Shown: positions 45,630 to 58,257, counted from the first letter of the stretch. The stretch is 64,000 nt of DNA from Marinobacter lipolyticus (GCF_018424605.1 NZ_QTKT01000001.1:372001-436000), one strand, 5' to 3'. A program made the numbers and translations. The notes: generated by a model from the sequence alone, not told the origin.

Positions 45630-48376
45630 TTCAGCTGAACACCTTCTGCGGAGAACAGGATGATGCTCCATTCATCGCCACCGCCGACGGCTTGCCTGAC
45701 CAGCGCGACAATCTCATCATCCCGGTAGTTCGCCGTTGCCAGAATTTCTGCATTATCAATCGGCACCTGTACGCGCCAGAGTTCACTGATGATCTGCTTT
45801 TCTTCATCGTCAATGGTTTCGGAGGCGTTCGGATCGAGACGGGCCAGTACCGCCTGCCGTGTGCCGCTCCCGGCTTTCGCCACGAACTCTCCAGTGGTGG
45901 AACCGGCGGCAATCAGGTTATCGGCAAACTCGAGGAGCGCAGCGAAGTTCTCTTTACCCCCACTATCCGACGCAATCAGATTGTAAGCTTTGTTTACGTT
46001 CCCTCCGGAGGACAGGCCCAGCAAGAAGCCATTACTGCCACTCAGGTTTTCCTCCACCTCCAGGGTATTGTCGCCGTCTTCCACGATATTGACGGAGTAA
46101 AGCCGATCGCTGTTGCCCAGCAGCCAGATGTTGGACACGGTGTACAGGCCATCGATTACTTCCTCGTCACCGTCGGTGCCAGCCTGATACACGCTTATGG
46201 CGCTATCGGCGCTGGCCGCACTGTAGAAAAATCCGTCCGAGCCGCCCAAGCCAGTGTTGCTGCCAATCGCGCCGGAAGTATGGCCAAACAGGTAGGGGCT
46301 GGCCGTTTCTACACTGCCTGAAGCGACGATGTCATCGGCACTGGAACCCACCTGCCGGGTCCAGGCGAGCTTCGGCAGTCGGTTCTCACCGTCGATGGTG
46401 GTGTCGATACGCTGCAGGAAGCTGTCGACGTTGCCTCCACGGCTGGCCCCGGGCCAGGTACCAGTGGTCTCCCCGGCGACGATCACGGCACCGTTATCAT
46501 CGTTGATACCCACCCAGCGGGGAACGTCATTACCTGCTGTCCCCGAACGCAGGGTCCACACTTCCGTGTATTCACTGCCGGCGGGCTGGGCGCTGTCAAA
46601 CCAGTACAGCCCGACAACCACATCCTGACCACCGTTCGAGGTCTGGTCCGGAATATCGTCGACCGCCCTGTAAGCAACCGTGAACTCGAAACGATCCACT
46701 CTGGTTGTGCCGTCGGTTACCTGGCGCAGGGTATAATCGATAACCGGGTCGGGCTGATTCAGCGCCACAGCCGGATCGGATATCGGAACCTCCTGAACCA
46801 GCGCGCCCTTCTGATCAAAGATCCGTACCAGAACCTGATCATTGTTGGCGCTGTCATAGCCTGCCACAAACAACTGACCTTCCCGGCCAATGTCGATGTC
46901 GGTCGGAACAAACGCATCCGCCGCGTTCAACTCCAGGGGTGCGAGCAACTCGTTGATGCTGACCCGCAGCTCAACGTCACTCGCAGACCCCGCATAGTTT
47001 TCGCGCCCTGCCTGGTACTGCTGGTCCAGTTCCAGCAGGAGTGCCCTGTCATTGGCGCCGGCGTTCGTATAATCCTCCGGAATGGCGACACGGAATGGCA
47101 CACGGCTGGTCCCCGGCGGAAACTCCAGTGTCGAATTGTCTATCCATTCATCGCCACCATTTGAGGTCTGGATAGTGTAATCGCCCTCTTTGGCGGCGGA
47201 ATCCTCGTTCTCACCCAGCCGGGCAAAGACGGTTCCGCTGCGATCTCCGGAAAGCACCGCCACGAACTCGCGCGCGCCCCCCACGCTCACCGCGTCGCGC
47301 TGGCGCCCAGCCGGGGTTTCCAGGCGGACCACCGGCTCATCGTCGTCGATGACCAGCGTACTACGGGCTTCGGTGTCGGAAGGCCCGAGCGCGGCCAAGC
47401 CGCTGCGCACTTCCGTCAACGTCAGACGCAGGGATTCCGAGGGCTCAGGCACGGTTTCATCGATGACTTCCAGGCGGATGTAGCATTCGGTGATCCCGGG
47501 CTCCAGTGTAATGACGCCCTTCGAATACACGCCATCGTCGTCTCTCTGATACTGCAGATAATCCGGCACCGGCAGCCGGCTGTCGTTACCGCTCTGGCTG
47601 CCCAGGGCAACGATGTCGCGCCCGATAATTGCATCATCACGATTGGCATCGCCTTCCTCACATCGCTGATGCGGCGCATCGAAATCCGCATCACAGACGG
47701 TGGGATCAAACTCTGAGGTCAGCTCAAAGGCAACGGCGACGCGGGTCACCGACGGCTGCTCCAACAGCACTTTAACCAGAACCGCATTGGTTTCAGTGGT
47801 TTTTGCCTCGGTACCTACGACCTCGCCGGTCTCATCAAACAGGTTGATCTCGTAACTGTGCGCCCCTTTGTTCTCGATCACCGGTGCTTCACACCGGTTG
47901 TCGGCGGCGTCCGGCTTTTCTGACGCCTCGCCTTCTTTGAAGGTTTCAGCCTCCAGCGACAGCGGGTTACGTTTGACCTCGATATCGAAGGGCTGCACGC
48001 CGGCACGCTCGCCGTCGGTGGTCAGCAGGTTGATGTCTTCCTGCTTGCCGAGATCCGCGTCTCCCCGGTTGCCGCCAGTGAGTCCCGGCACACCGCGCAT
48101 GATGATGCCGGGGCGAGCCTTGTTGCTGGTGTCTTCCAGGGCAAGCCAGGAGGGGGCGTTGGTCAGGGAGAAATCAAGGATACGCTCGCCGCCGTAAGCG
48201 CCGAAATTGTAGTAGTACTCAACGCCGAGATAGGCTTCTGCAGGGGGCACGCCCAGCACGGTCGGATCATCGGGGCCGGTGTCGGTCTTGCATCCGGAAG
48301 CGATCAGGGCCACTGCAAGCAGCAGGCCATGGCGGCCTGTGGCGAAGGCAATGCGTGTTAGCAAATCGGCGCGCAT
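45626..48376 (-). CDS. Large Calx-beta lipoprotein with beta-propeller-like repeats
   Basis: Surface or periplasmic lipoprotein of 916 residues. A lipobox is visible at ALIASGC. Next comes an Ig-like segment (LTNAPSWLALEDTS), then two Calx-beta-like blocks: LEVIDETVPEPSESLRLTLT with VIDDDEPVVRLE, and VPFRVAIPEDYTNAGANDRA. From about residue 500 on, repeats of the SBBP propeller kind follow (WTRQVGSSADDIVASGSVET, LFVAGYDSAN, VIVAGETTG). Many acidic residues suggest calcium binding. Such proteins are often adhesins or matrix proteins, but the target is unknown. Confidence 0.7.
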   Translation of the reverse strand: MRADLLTRIAFATGRHGLLLAVALIASGCKTDTGPDDPTVLGVPPAEAYLGVEYYYNFGAYGGERILDFSLTNAPSWLALEDTSNKARPGIIMRGVPGLTGGNRGDADLGKQEDINLLTTDGERAGVQPFDIEVKRNPLSLEAETFKEGEASEKPDAADNRCEAPVIENKGAHSYEINLFDETGEVVGTEAKTTETNAVLVKVLLEQPSVTRVAVAFELTSEFDPTVCDADFDAPHQRCEEGDANRDDAIIGRDIVALGSQSGNDSRLPVPDYLQYQRDDDGVYSKGVITLEPGITECYIRLEVIDETVPEPSESLRLTLTEVRSGLAALGPSDTEARSTLVIDDDEPVVRLETPAGRQRDAVSVGGAREFVAVLSGDRSGTVFARLGENEDSAAKEGDYTIQTSNGGDEWIDNSTLEFPPGTSRVPFRVAIPEDYTNAGANDRALLLELDQQYQAGRENYAGSASDVELRVSINELLAPLELNAADAFVPTDIDIGREGQLFVAGYDSANNDQVLVRIFDQKGALVQEVPISDPAVALNQPDPVIDYTLRQVTDGTTRVDRFEFTVAYRAVDDIPDQTSNGGQDVVVGLYWFDSAQPAGSEYTEVWTLRSGTAGNDVPRWVGINDDNGAVIVAGETTGTWPGASRGGNVDSFLQRIDTTIDGENRLPKLAWTRQVGSSADDIVASGSVETASPYLFGHTSGAIGSNTGLGGSDGFFYSAASADSAISVYQAGTDGDEEVIDGLYTVSNIWLLGNSDRLYSVNIVEDGDNTLEVEENLSGSNGFLLGLSSGGNVNKAYNLIASDSGGKENFAALLEFADNLIAAGSTTGEFVAKAGSGTRQAVLARLDPNASETIDDEEKQIISELWRVQVPIDNAEILATANYRDDEIVALVRQAVGGGDEWSIILFSAEGVQLN

Positions 48377-48548
48377 GGAAAAATCCGTTTCAAGGCGTTG
48401 TTATTATTGGTGATCAGGCAACGCCTTGGCGCCGCTTTACACACCGTTACAGAGCATTGCCATGGTAATCAATTTATTGCTGAGGGGATCTGCGCGAGTT
48501 CTCAGATTCGCAGGCCGGGCGCCCTGGCGGGCAGCCCGGCCCACCAAG

Positions 48549-50629
<2,081 letters not shown>

Positions 50630-50653
50630 ACGGTCAACTCACAGCCGCACGCC

Positions 50654-51709
50654 TTAATGGCGTTGAGACCGCTGTTTACGCTCGAATTCGCGAATACGCT
50701 GACGACAGTGCTCGATGGTCTGCGGCGTCATCACGCTGCGCCTCTCGTCCTTCAGCTCCCCGCCCATGTTGCTGACCACGCACTGCGCTGTTTCCAGCAT
50801 GAAATCAAAGGCCTGCAGGGCATTGGACGGCCCGGGCAGGCTCATGAAGAAACTGATGCCGGGTGTGGCCATCGCTGGCATGTCCCGGGGACGGAAAGTC
50901 CCGGGCTCTACCGCACTGGCGACACTGAACTGCACCGGGCTGGTGGTGTCCGACTGTTCGTGGCGGTGGTAGATATCCATGTCACCAAACTCAAGGCCAC
51001 AGGCCTCGAACAGTTTTTTCAGTGCCGAGCCCTGGAATTCCTCACCCCGGCGGGACAGCACGTTGATCACAATGACTTCCCGTGCCTCGGGCCGGTTGGC
51101 CCCCGCCAAAGGCTGATCCGTACGTTTCGGGGTCTGTTCCCGTCGTGCCGTGTCTTCCTCAACCTCGCGGGTCATCGGCGGCGGGGTTAGCGGGCTTTCA
51201 ACAGTGCCCGGTTCTGCGGACTGCGGCTGTGGCTCGTCCTGGGCGACCACTCGTGGTTCACTGACAATGCCATCATCCACTTCGTAGTCGTCGTCAACCG
51301 CGCCCCAGCCTGTATTTTCTGCTTCCGCTTCCTCTTCGGCCGGCGCGACCTCCTCGGACCAGAAAGGCTCATCCGCGGGAGCTGACGGTTCGGACTCCGG
51401 TGTGCGCTCCTCGCCGCTGATAATCGGCCGGGTTGGTTTCTGAACCGGATTGCCGAACCGGTTGGAACGCTCCCGCTTCAGATAGCCACGCTCTTCGAGT
51501 GTGTCCCTGGAAATGGTCCGCGCGCCACCGTTCGGCAACTCCGGGTTATGTTCTTCGTCCAACGGCGATTCGTGAAGCTCATCGGCGCCCATACCGGAAG
51601 AAATCGCCATGGATTCCTTGCGAGCCCGTCGCATGCGGCGAAGGCCATCAATGACGATGCCGATAATGACCAGGGTACCTATGGCAATCAACCATTCCCT
51701 TAGTGACAT
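50654..51709 (-). CDS. zipA: Cell division protein ZipA
   Basis: Division protein of 351 residues that anchors FtsZ to the inner membrane. One N-terminal membrane helix (EWLIAIGTLVIIGIVIDGL) with outside N-terminus, a basic patch (RRMRRARKE), a Pro/Glu-rich linker of about 180 residues and a C-terminal FtsZ-binding domain (VIVINVLSRRGEEFQGSALK, then SFFMSLPGPSNALQAFDFM) are all visible. It lies after smc in the same direction, as in Pseudomonas. Confidence 0.95.
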   Translation of the reverse strand: MSLREWLIAIGTLVIIGIVIDGLRRMRRARKESMAISSGMGADELHESPLDEEHNPELPNGGARTISRDTLEERGYLKRERSNRFGNPVQKPTRPIISGEERTPESEPSAPADEPFWSEEVAPAEEEAEAENTGWGAVDDDYEVDDGIVSEPRVVAQDEPQPQSAEPGTVESPLTPPPMTREVEEDTARREQTPKRTDQPLAGANRPEAREVIVINVLSRRGEEFQGSALKKLFEACGLEFGDMDIYHRHEQSDTTSPVQFSVASAVEPGTFRPRDMPAMATPGISFFMSLPGPSNALQAFDFMLETAQCVVSNMGGELKDERRSVMTPQTIEHCRQRIREFERKQRSQRH

Positions 51710-51757
51710 AGTGCTGCTGTCCTGTTTGCGGATCGGATATCGTTGCTACTCTAAGAA

Positions 51758-51787
51758 AAGCCTGTAATGAATACAACGGACAGGCTT
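51758..51787 (-). terminator. Possible terminator after smc
   Basis: An eight-base inverted repeat AAGCCTGT/ACAGGCTT with a 14-base loop lies between the smc stop and zipA, followed on the minus strand by TTTTC. The loop is long, so the call is weak. Confidence 0.35.
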
Positions 51788-51837
51788 ATGAGATGGCTTT
51801 TTCGTCATATTTGGCGACGTTGTAACCAGATGGCGCC

Positions 51838-54800
51838 TCACGCCTCTGCCAGTGCCGCCGCCTGCTCCACATCCACCGACACCAGCCGCGAACATCCTGG
51901 CTCGTGCATGGTGACCCCCATCAACTGATCCGCCATCTCCATCGCTATCTTGTTGTGGGTAATGTAGATGAACTGCACCTGCTTCGACATTTCCTTCACC
52001 ATGTTGGCGTATCGGCCAACGTTGGCATCGTCCAGCGGTGCATCGACCTCATCGAGCATACAGAAAGGCGCGGGGTTCAGCTGGAAAATCGAGAATACCA
52101 GGGCAATGGCCGTCAGCGCTTTCTCGCCGCCGGACAACAGGTGAATGGTGCTGTTTTTCTTGCCTGGCGGCCGCGCCATGATCGCCACGCCGGTTTCCAG
52201 CAGGTCTTCGCCGGTCAGTTCCAGATAGGCATTGCCGCCCCCGAAGACCTTCGGAAACAACGCCTGCAGCCCGCCATTGACCTGATCAAAGGTTTCCTTG
52301 AAGCGCTGGCGGGTTTCCCGGTCAATACGCCGAATGGCATTGTCGAGGGTTTCCAGAGCTTCCATCAGGTCTTCATGCTGGCTGTCCAGGTAGGTTTTGC
52401 GCTCGCTCTGGACCTGAAATTCCTCAATGGCGGCCAGGTTGATGGCGCCGAGACGCTGGATCCGGTTGCCGATTTTCTCCAGCTCTTCAGCCCACGCCTG
52501 TTCGGTCGCCTCTTCCGGCAGCTGCTCCAGCACCTCCTGCAGCTTCACATCCAGCTCTTTGAGTTGCTCAATGTGATTGCCGGAGCGAATTTCCAGCGCC
52601 TGAGACTCCATCTTCAGCTTCTCAAGACGCGCGCGGATGTCCTGTACCTCGTGCTCGGTACGGCTACGGCCCTGCTCTTTCTCCCGCACTTCCCGATCAA
52701 TCTCTTCCAGCGCATCCCGGGCCACACCGAGCTTTTCCTCCTCGGCCAGACGACGATCCAGCAGGCCTTCCAGTTGCATCTGAAGATCCTCAATCGGTTC
52801 TTCGGCCTGTTCGCGGGATTCCCGCAGGATCTCAAGGCGCTCGTCCAGACGCTCTTTCTGCATCTGCATGCGCTCGAGGGTCTGTTTCAGGCCATCCCGC
52901 TGGCTGTTCAGCGACTGCAGTTGTAATTGCAGCTGATGGGCATGATCGCGGTCATGACGGGCCTCCTGGCGAAGGTGGTCAAGGTTTTCCCGCAGGGTAT
53001 CCCGGCGCTCAAGTAGCTGCTCCTTTTCTTCGTCACTGTCTTCCGACGAGGCCAGGGCCTGTTGCCACTCTTCCCGGGCTTCCTGCAGTTGTTCAAGCTG
53101 CTCTTCCAGGTTCAGCACCACGTCTTCGGCATCATCACGAATGCGCTGCAGCCGGTCATCGATCTGCTCCGCCCGCGCCTTGAGCCCGCTGATTCGCGAG
53201 GACAGACCGCCAAGTTCCCGCTCCGCGTCACTGAGACGACCCTGAGCCTCATCCCGGTTGGCTTCCGCCTTTTCGCTACGTTGCTGGAGCTCATCCAGTT
53301 GTTCCGTTGCCTCCCGCAACAAGGTCTCCGCCCCAGCCAGGTCATCGGCCAACTGGCTGACCTTTTTCTGGCGCTCGATTACCCCGATCTGTGCCGCATC
53401 GGAATCCGGCATCAGCACCCAGTCCCGGGATACCCAAACACCGTCACGGGTGATGACGCTCTCACCGCCCGCCAGGCTCGCCTGCCGCGCCAGAGCCGCC
53501 TCCAGCGAATCGGCGGTATCGATCCCGGTGAGCAAGCCACGGATGCCGGAAGCACCGGACACTCGGGCCGCGAGACCCGATTCCGGACCTGACCGGGAGT
53601 CCGCCGAGTTCACCAGGGCCAATCCTTTGGGCGCGCCTGACAACGCCTGATGCAGGTCGTCCATGTGCGGCACACTGACGCCCTGGCCGAAGCGATGGAT
53701 GACCTGCTCAACCGCGAATTCCCAGCCATTCTCAATGGTGAGCTGCTGGGCAATCCGCGGCGCGGACGCCAGACCGAATTCATGGAGCCAGGACTGCAAC
53801 GCGTCGTCCTGGGCGCCCATCTGTTCGTCCAGCAACGCCTGCTGGGAATCCAGCGCCGCGCGGAGACTCTGCACCTGCTGGCGATAGTCCGAAACTTTCT
53901 GCTCCGCGTCTCTGCTGTGCTGACGAGCCTCGTACAACTCGTCCTGCAGCGCAGCGATACGTTCCGCCGCTTCTTCCCGTTGCAGCTCCAGCGTTTCCTG
54001 CTGTTCCAGCAATTCCTCCAGTTCAGCCCGGTCCAACTGGCCTTCCAGCAGTTCCTGTTCATCGTTCAGGCGTTGTTGACGGGTTTTCAGCTGGTTAATG
54101 GCATCTTCAAGGGAGCCGATTCGCGACTGGGCCAGTTCCGCCTCGCGCCGCGCGTCGGCAGAGCGTGCGCTGAAGCCTTCCCATTGCTGCTGCCATTCAC
54201 TCATGGCATCTTCCGCCCGCTGCAGTTTCTCTCCGGATTCCTCGGCGCGAACCGCCAGTGCCTCCTGCTCCGGCTCGATCATGTCGAGCTCTTCCTGCAG
54301 ACCGGACAGTTTTTCCTGATCCTGTTCCAGTTCCCGTGAAAGCTCCCGCTGGTTCGCCATTGCCTGATCCAGTTCCGTGGCTGTCTGGCGGCTGCGCTCA
54401 CGCTGGTGCTCCAGGCTCTGCTCAATCCTGGCAATGTCCGCGCCCGCTTCGTAGAACCGCGCCTGGGCGCGGTTAAAGTGCTCGGTGCGTTCCTGATGGC
54501 TATCCCGTAGCGCTTCCAGAGAGGTTTCCAGATTGACCCGGTCGGTGAGGTATTTCTCGAGTTCCAGCTCGGTATCACGAATTCGTGTTCGCCAGGTCTG
54601 CAGATCGTTATCCAGCGACTTCCAGCGCAGAACCGTCAGCTCCGCTTTCTTCTGGCGCTCTTCGTGCTTGTAGGCCTTGTACTTTTCCGCGGCCGCCGCC
54701 TGACGTTCCAGGTGCTGGAGCTGGCGCCCCAGTTCGTCCCGCAGATCGGTGAGTCGTTCCAGGTTCTCCTGGGTGCGACGGATGCGGTTCTCGGTTTCCC

Positions 54801-55332
54801 GGCGCCGCTCCTTGTACTTGGAGATGCCTGCGGCCTCTTCAATGTACACCCGCAGCTCTTCCGGCTTGGCTTCAATCAACCGCGAGATCATGCCCTGCTC
54901 GATGATGGCGTAGCTGCGGGGGCCCAGCCCGGTACCAAGAAACAGATCGGTGATATCCCGACGCCGGCATTTGGAGCCGTTCAGAAAGTACTCGGACTGC
55001 CCTTCGCGGGAAACCCGGCGGCGCACCGAGATTTCATTGAAGCGGACAAACTCGCCCGGCGCCGACCCGTCGCTGTTATCGAAGACCAGTTCGATGGACG
55101 CCTGACCAACGGGTTTGCGGGCACTGGAACCGTTGAAAATAACGTCGGTCATGGATTCGCCACGGAGGTACTTGGCCGAGCTTTCCCCCATCACCCAGCG
55201 CACGGCGTCGATGATGTTCGATTTGCCGCAACCGTTTGGCCCCACGACCGAGGTCATGTTGGTTGGAAACGGGACCGTGGTCGGGTCCACAAAGGATTTG
55301 AAACCGGCCAGCTTGATGGATTTCAGGCGCAT
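51838..55332 (-). CDS. smc: Chromosome partition protein Smc
   Basis: SMC ATPase of 1164 residues; with ScpA and ScpB (58258-59798) it forms the housekeeping condensin. Walker A: VGPNGCGKSNIIDAVRWVMG near residue 32; two long coiled coils flank a hinge region near 520-640; signature HLLSGGEKALTAIALVFSIF and Walker B FCMLDEVDAPLDD are near the end. Length is normal for the family. It starts one base after the stop of the GntR regulator gene, so the two are translated together. Confidence 0.96.
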   Translation of the reverse strand: MRLKSIKLAGFKSFVDPTTVPFPTNMTSVVGPNGCGKSNIIDAVRWVMGESSAKYLRGESMTDVIFNGSSARKPVGQASIELVFDNSDGSAPGEFVRFNEISVRRRVSREGQSEYFLNGSKCRRRDITDLFLGTGLGPRSYAIIEQGMISRLIEAKPEELRVYIEEAAGISKYKERRRETENRIRRTQENLERLTDLRDELGRQLQHLERQAAAAEKYKAYKHEERQKKAELTVLRWKSLDNDLQTWRTRIRDTELELEKYLTDRVNLETSLEALRDSHQERTEHFNRAQARFYEAGADIARIEQSLEHQRERSRQTATELDQAMANQRELSRELEQDQEKLSGLQEELDMIEPEQEALAVRAEESGEKLQRAEDAMSEWQQQWEGFSARSADARREAELAQSRIGSLEDAINQLKTRQQRLNDEQELLEGQLDRAELEELLEQQETLELQREEAAERIAALQDELYEARQHSRDAEQKVSDYRQQVQSLRAALDSQQALLDEQMGAQDDALQSWLHEFGLASAPRIAQQLTIENGWEFAVEQVIHRFGQGVSVPHMDDLHQALSGAPKGLALVNSADSRSGPESGLAARVSGASGIRGLLTGIDTADSLEAALARQASLAGGESVITRDGVWVSRDWVLMPDSDAAQIGVIERQKKVSQLADDLAGAETLLREATEQLDELQQRSEKAEANRDEAQGRLSDAERELGGLSSRISGLKARAEQIDDRLQRIRDDAEDVVLNLEEQLEQLQEAREEWQQALASSEDSDEEKEQLLERRDTLRENLDHLRQEARHDRDHAHQLQLQLQSLNSQRDGLKQTLERMQMQKERLDERLEILRESREQAEEPIEDLQMQLEGLLDRRLAEEEKLGVARDALEEIDREVREKEQGRSRTEHEVQDIRARLEKLKMESQALEIRSGNHIEQLKELDVKLQEVLEQLPEEATEQAWAEELEKIGNRIQRLGAINLAAIEEFQVQSERKTYLDSQHEDLMEALETLDNAIRRIDRETRQRFKETFDQVNGGLQALFPKVFGGGNAYLELTGEDLLETGVAIMARPPGKKNSTIHLLSGGEKALTAIALVFSIFQLNPAPFCMLDEVDAPLDDANVGRYANMVKEMSKQVQFIYITHNKIAMEMADQLMGVTMHEPGCSRLVSVDVEQAAALAEA

Positions 55333-55333
55333 A

Positions 55334-56017
55334 TCAGGCGGTAACCTCCTCCCTGAGTATTATCAACACCTGGTTCCGCTGGTGCTCGCCGAAACGGCGG
55401 ATCGCGGTTTCGACCCTGCTGGCATCGCCACTGACCGCGGCGTCTGCCACATCGCTGAAGAAGCGCCCGGTTTCGGACATTTCTCCACGGAAATTCTCCA
55501 GGGCCACGTAATAAGTCCGGCTGATGGCGGGACGGAAGTTTTCCAGTGTCTCTTCCAGGAACGGATTATCCACCAGCGTGTAGGCGTACCGCATCACACC
55601 AAATCCGGCTTCGATGACCCGTTCCGCCGCGTCTTTGCCGCCAGAATTCAATGCCTCCGTCACAGCCTGAAGTTCCCTCGCCTGACTGATCACACCGGAC
55701 AGCTCGGGCCCCGACCAACGCTCCATCACCTTGCGACCGAGCATGCACAGCAAATCAATGTAAATATCGTACAGGCTATTCACCAGTTCCGGGGTTAACC
55801 GGGACACCACCGCCCCCCGACGCGGGAAAATCTCGATCAGGTGACGGCGCTGGAGAATCAGCAAGGCCTCGCGCACCGAGCCACGGCTGACATTCAGTTC
55901 ACCAGCCACCTTCAGTTCCTGAATCCGCTCACCGGGCCTGAGTTCGCCGGTCATAATGCGCTGCCCCAGATGCTGGGCAATTTGCTCGGATAAACTTTCG
56001 GGGGCCTGAAACCTCAT
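55334..56017 (-). CDS. GntR-family transcriptional regulator (FCD type)
   Basis: Regulator of 227 residues. N-terminal winged helix-turn-helix: IMTGELRPGERIQELKVAGE and LNVSRGSVREALLILQRRHL. The C-terminal half is helical like FadR/FCD ligand domains, with SLYDIYIDLLCMLGRKVME. A fatty or organic acid ligand is likely for this class, but the signal is unknown. It is placed one base ahead of smc, the same neighbour as in Pseudomonas, so it may influence smc expression. Confidence 0.88.
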   Translation of the reverse strand: MRFQAPESLSEQIAQHLGQRIMTGELRPGERIQELKVAGELNVSRGSVREALLILQRRHLIEIFPRRGAVVSRLTPELVNSLYDIYIDLLCMLGRKVMERWSGPELSGVISQARELQAVTEALNSGGKDAAERVIEAGFGVMRYAYTLVDNPFLEETLENFRPAISRTYYVALENFRGEMSETGRFFSDVADAAVSGDASRVETAIRRFGEHQRNQVLIILREEVTA

Positions 56018-56290
56018 AAACCTGGACGCTCACTCGCTGTACGGAAGGCACGATAATAAGCGCAAAAGTTTACCACAGGGATTGGCAGACCCAATGCCCT
56101 TGTCCGACATTTTGACCACCCTGAAAAGCGGCAAATCAATGCCGGATTTCTGACAGTTCTGTGTCATTCTTGAGACTCGACCAATAATGCCGTCAAAAAG
56201 TGACGCTATACCACTGTTTAAAATAGCTTTATTTATAAGGGCATGATTCGTGCTTTAACCAGAAAAATTTTGACGTAGAGCGATGTCCCG

Positions 56291-57217
56291 GTGAAACAGA
56301 TTCCTTCCATAGCAAAGCATGGCCCCCAACCCCAGAAGCTGGCAGCTCTGAAACAGGCCCATCGGGAATGGAACGAATCCCCAGACATTCTGACCCGGTT
56401 GACCCGACGGCTGTCGACCACGCTGTCGCTGGAACTGCAGCTGGGCATTCTGGCGGAAGAAATTGCCGCGGTCGTACCCTTTGATGCGCTCCACTACCGC
56501 CACCACATCGGTGGCACCGAGTTTGTCTATGCGTCCGGCATGGGCGGTCCCCACAGCTGCGACTACCGGCTCAATCTTGAGGGCGAGTTTTTTGGCACGC
56601 TGTCACTGAAACGTCGGCAGCGATTCGCCGAGTCGGAACTGGAAGGCATTGAGATGCTTCTGAGTGCGGCCATCTGCCCGATTCGCAACGCCTGCAAATT
56701 CATCGCCATCGAGCAGGCTGCACTGACGGATTCCCTGACCGGCGTTCCCAACAAGCGCGCCATGGATCAGGCCCTGCAGCGCGCCTGCCTGCTGTCTGAC
56801 CGGCACGGTGACCAGTACTCGCTGATCCTCTGCGATCTGGACCATTTCAAGTCGGTCAATGACAGCCACGGCCATGTGGTGGGCGACCACCTGCTGAAAC
56901 TGGCGGCGCGGGAACTGGAAAAAGCAGTGAGAAATTCGGATTCGGTATACCGCTTCGGGGGTGAAGAGTTTGCGGTTTTGCTGCCCCACACCGGCGAGCA
57001 GGAAGCGCGGGATGTTGCTGACCGAATTCGGTGCAACATCGAAGACATCGTCGTGAACTGCGGCGACACGGACGTGTCCGTTACTGCCAGCTGTGGCGTG
57101 GCCATGCGACTGGTGGACGAGACTGCCGATCAGTGGGTTGCCCGTGCAGACGAGGCCCTTTACCGGGCAAAAGACCACGGACGCAACTGCACCCGGGTCT
57201 TCGCCAGCATTGGCTGA
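56291..57217 (+). CDS. GGDEF diguanylate cyclase
   Basis: Cyclic di-GMP synthase of 308 residues. The N-terminal 140 residues look like a GAF-type sensor (FGTLSLKRRQRFAESELEG). The GGDEF domain has LTGVPNKRAMDQALQ, LILCDLDHFKSVNDSHGHVV and the active site RFGGEEFAVLLPH, with an RNSD inhibitory site five residues before it. Start is GTG at 56291; the ATG at 56283 is out of frame. It is not linked to other genes. Confidence 0.88.
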   Translation: MKQIPSIAKHGPQPQKLAALKQAHREWNESPDILTRLTRRLSTTLSLELQLGILAEEIAAVVPFDALHYRHHIGGTEFVYASGMGGPHSCDYRLNLEGEFFGTLSLKRRQRFAESELEGIEMLLSAAICPIRNACKFIAIEQAALTDSLTGVPNKRAMDQALQRACLLSDRHGDQYSLILCDLDHFKSVNDSHGHVVGDHLLKLAARELEKAVRNSDSVYRFGGEEFAVLLPHTGEQEARDVADRIRCNIEDIVVNCGDTDVSVTASCGVAMRLVDETADQWVARADEALYRAKDHGRNCTRVFASIG

Positions 57218-57222
57218 ATACC

Positions 57223-58221
57223 TCAGCGTTTCGGGCTTCGGCCGGATTTCGTCACGGTTTTCTTGCCGGCGCCAGCAGGCTTACTAGCCGGCCTGGAGGT
57301 GGCCACATCCCATTTCCGCCCGCCGCTTTTCCGTGCGGGGCGTCCCGGCTGTTTGTTCCGCTTCCGATCGATGGCCGCCTGCTCATCCGGTGTTTTGGCC
57401 GGAATCGCCACCGACTCCAGCCCCACCGATCGACTGAGCAGGTCCACTGCCTTCTGATCAAGCTCTTCCCACTTCCCGACCGTCAGACGACTCGGCAGAA
57501 AAATGGGCCCGTAGCGCACGCGCTTGAGCCGGCTTACCCGCACTCCCTGTGATTCCCACAGACGCCTTACTTCACGGTTCCTGCCCTCAAGCAGCGTGAC
57601 ATGGAACCAGCGATTGATGCCGCTGCCTCCGGCCGGGGAGATATCCGAGAACTTGGCCATGCCGTCTTCCAGCAACACACCGTCCATCAGGCGCTTGAGC
57701 ATCTCGTCATCGACTTCGCCGAACACCCGCACGGCGTATTCCCGGTCGATTTCGCTGGACGGGTGCATCAGCTTGTTTGCCAGTTCACCGTCGGTGGTGA
57801 ACAGCACCAGCCCGGTGGTGTTGATGTCGAGCCGTCCGATGGAGATCCAGCGGTGATCCTTTAGCCGGGGGAGCCGGTCAAACACCGTGGGACGCCCTTC
57901 CGGATCGCGGCGGGTGGTAACTTCACCCTCCGGCTTGTTGTAGATCAGTACCCGCCGAACCACCTCGGACCCGGATGTCAGATCCAGGCGCTTTCCGTCC
58001 AGTTCGATCCGGTCGTTGACCGTGACTTTCTGACCAGGCTCCGGCAACTGATTATTGACGGTGACGCGTCCTGCCTCTATCCAGCTTTCCACCTCTCGCC
58101 GGGAACCGACACCGGCCCTGGAGAGCAGCTTCTGGATTCTTTCCGGCTCACCCGTCACAACGGATGCTTTCTTGGGACCGGAGCTTCTGGCTCCTGGTTT
58201 CCCGGGGCGTTCTGACGCCAT
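57223..58221 (-). CDS. rluB: 23S rRNA pseudouridine(2605) synthase RluB
   Basis: Pseudouridine synthase of 332 residues, RsuA/RluB family. N-terminal S4 RNA-binding domain (ERIQKLLSRAGVGSRREVES) and the catalytic motif GRLDINTTGLVLFTTDGELA with the nucleophilic Asp, then MHPSSEIDREYAVRV. The basic C-terminal tail is Lys/Gly-rich and typical of RluB. It lies downstream of scpB on the same strand. Confidence 0.92.
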   Translation of the reverse strand: MASERPGKPGARSSGPKKASVVTGEPERIQKLLSRAGVGSRREVESWIEAGRVTVNNQLPEPGQKVTVNDRIELDGKRLDLTSGSEVVRRVLIYNKPEGEVTTRRDPEGRPTVFDRLPRLKDHRWISIGRLDINTTGLVLFTTDGELANKLMHPSSEIDREYAVRVFGEVDDEMLKRLMDGVLLEDGMAKFSDISPAGGSGINRWFHVTLLEGRNREVRRLWESQGVRVSRLKRVRYGPIFLPSRLTVGKWEELDQKAVDLLSRSVGLESVAIPAKTPDEQAAIDRKRNKQPGRPARKSGGRKWDVATSRPASKPAGAGKKTVTKSGRSPKR

Positions 58222-58257
58222 TTACTTATCCTTTCAAGTGGGCTGATACCCCTGGCA

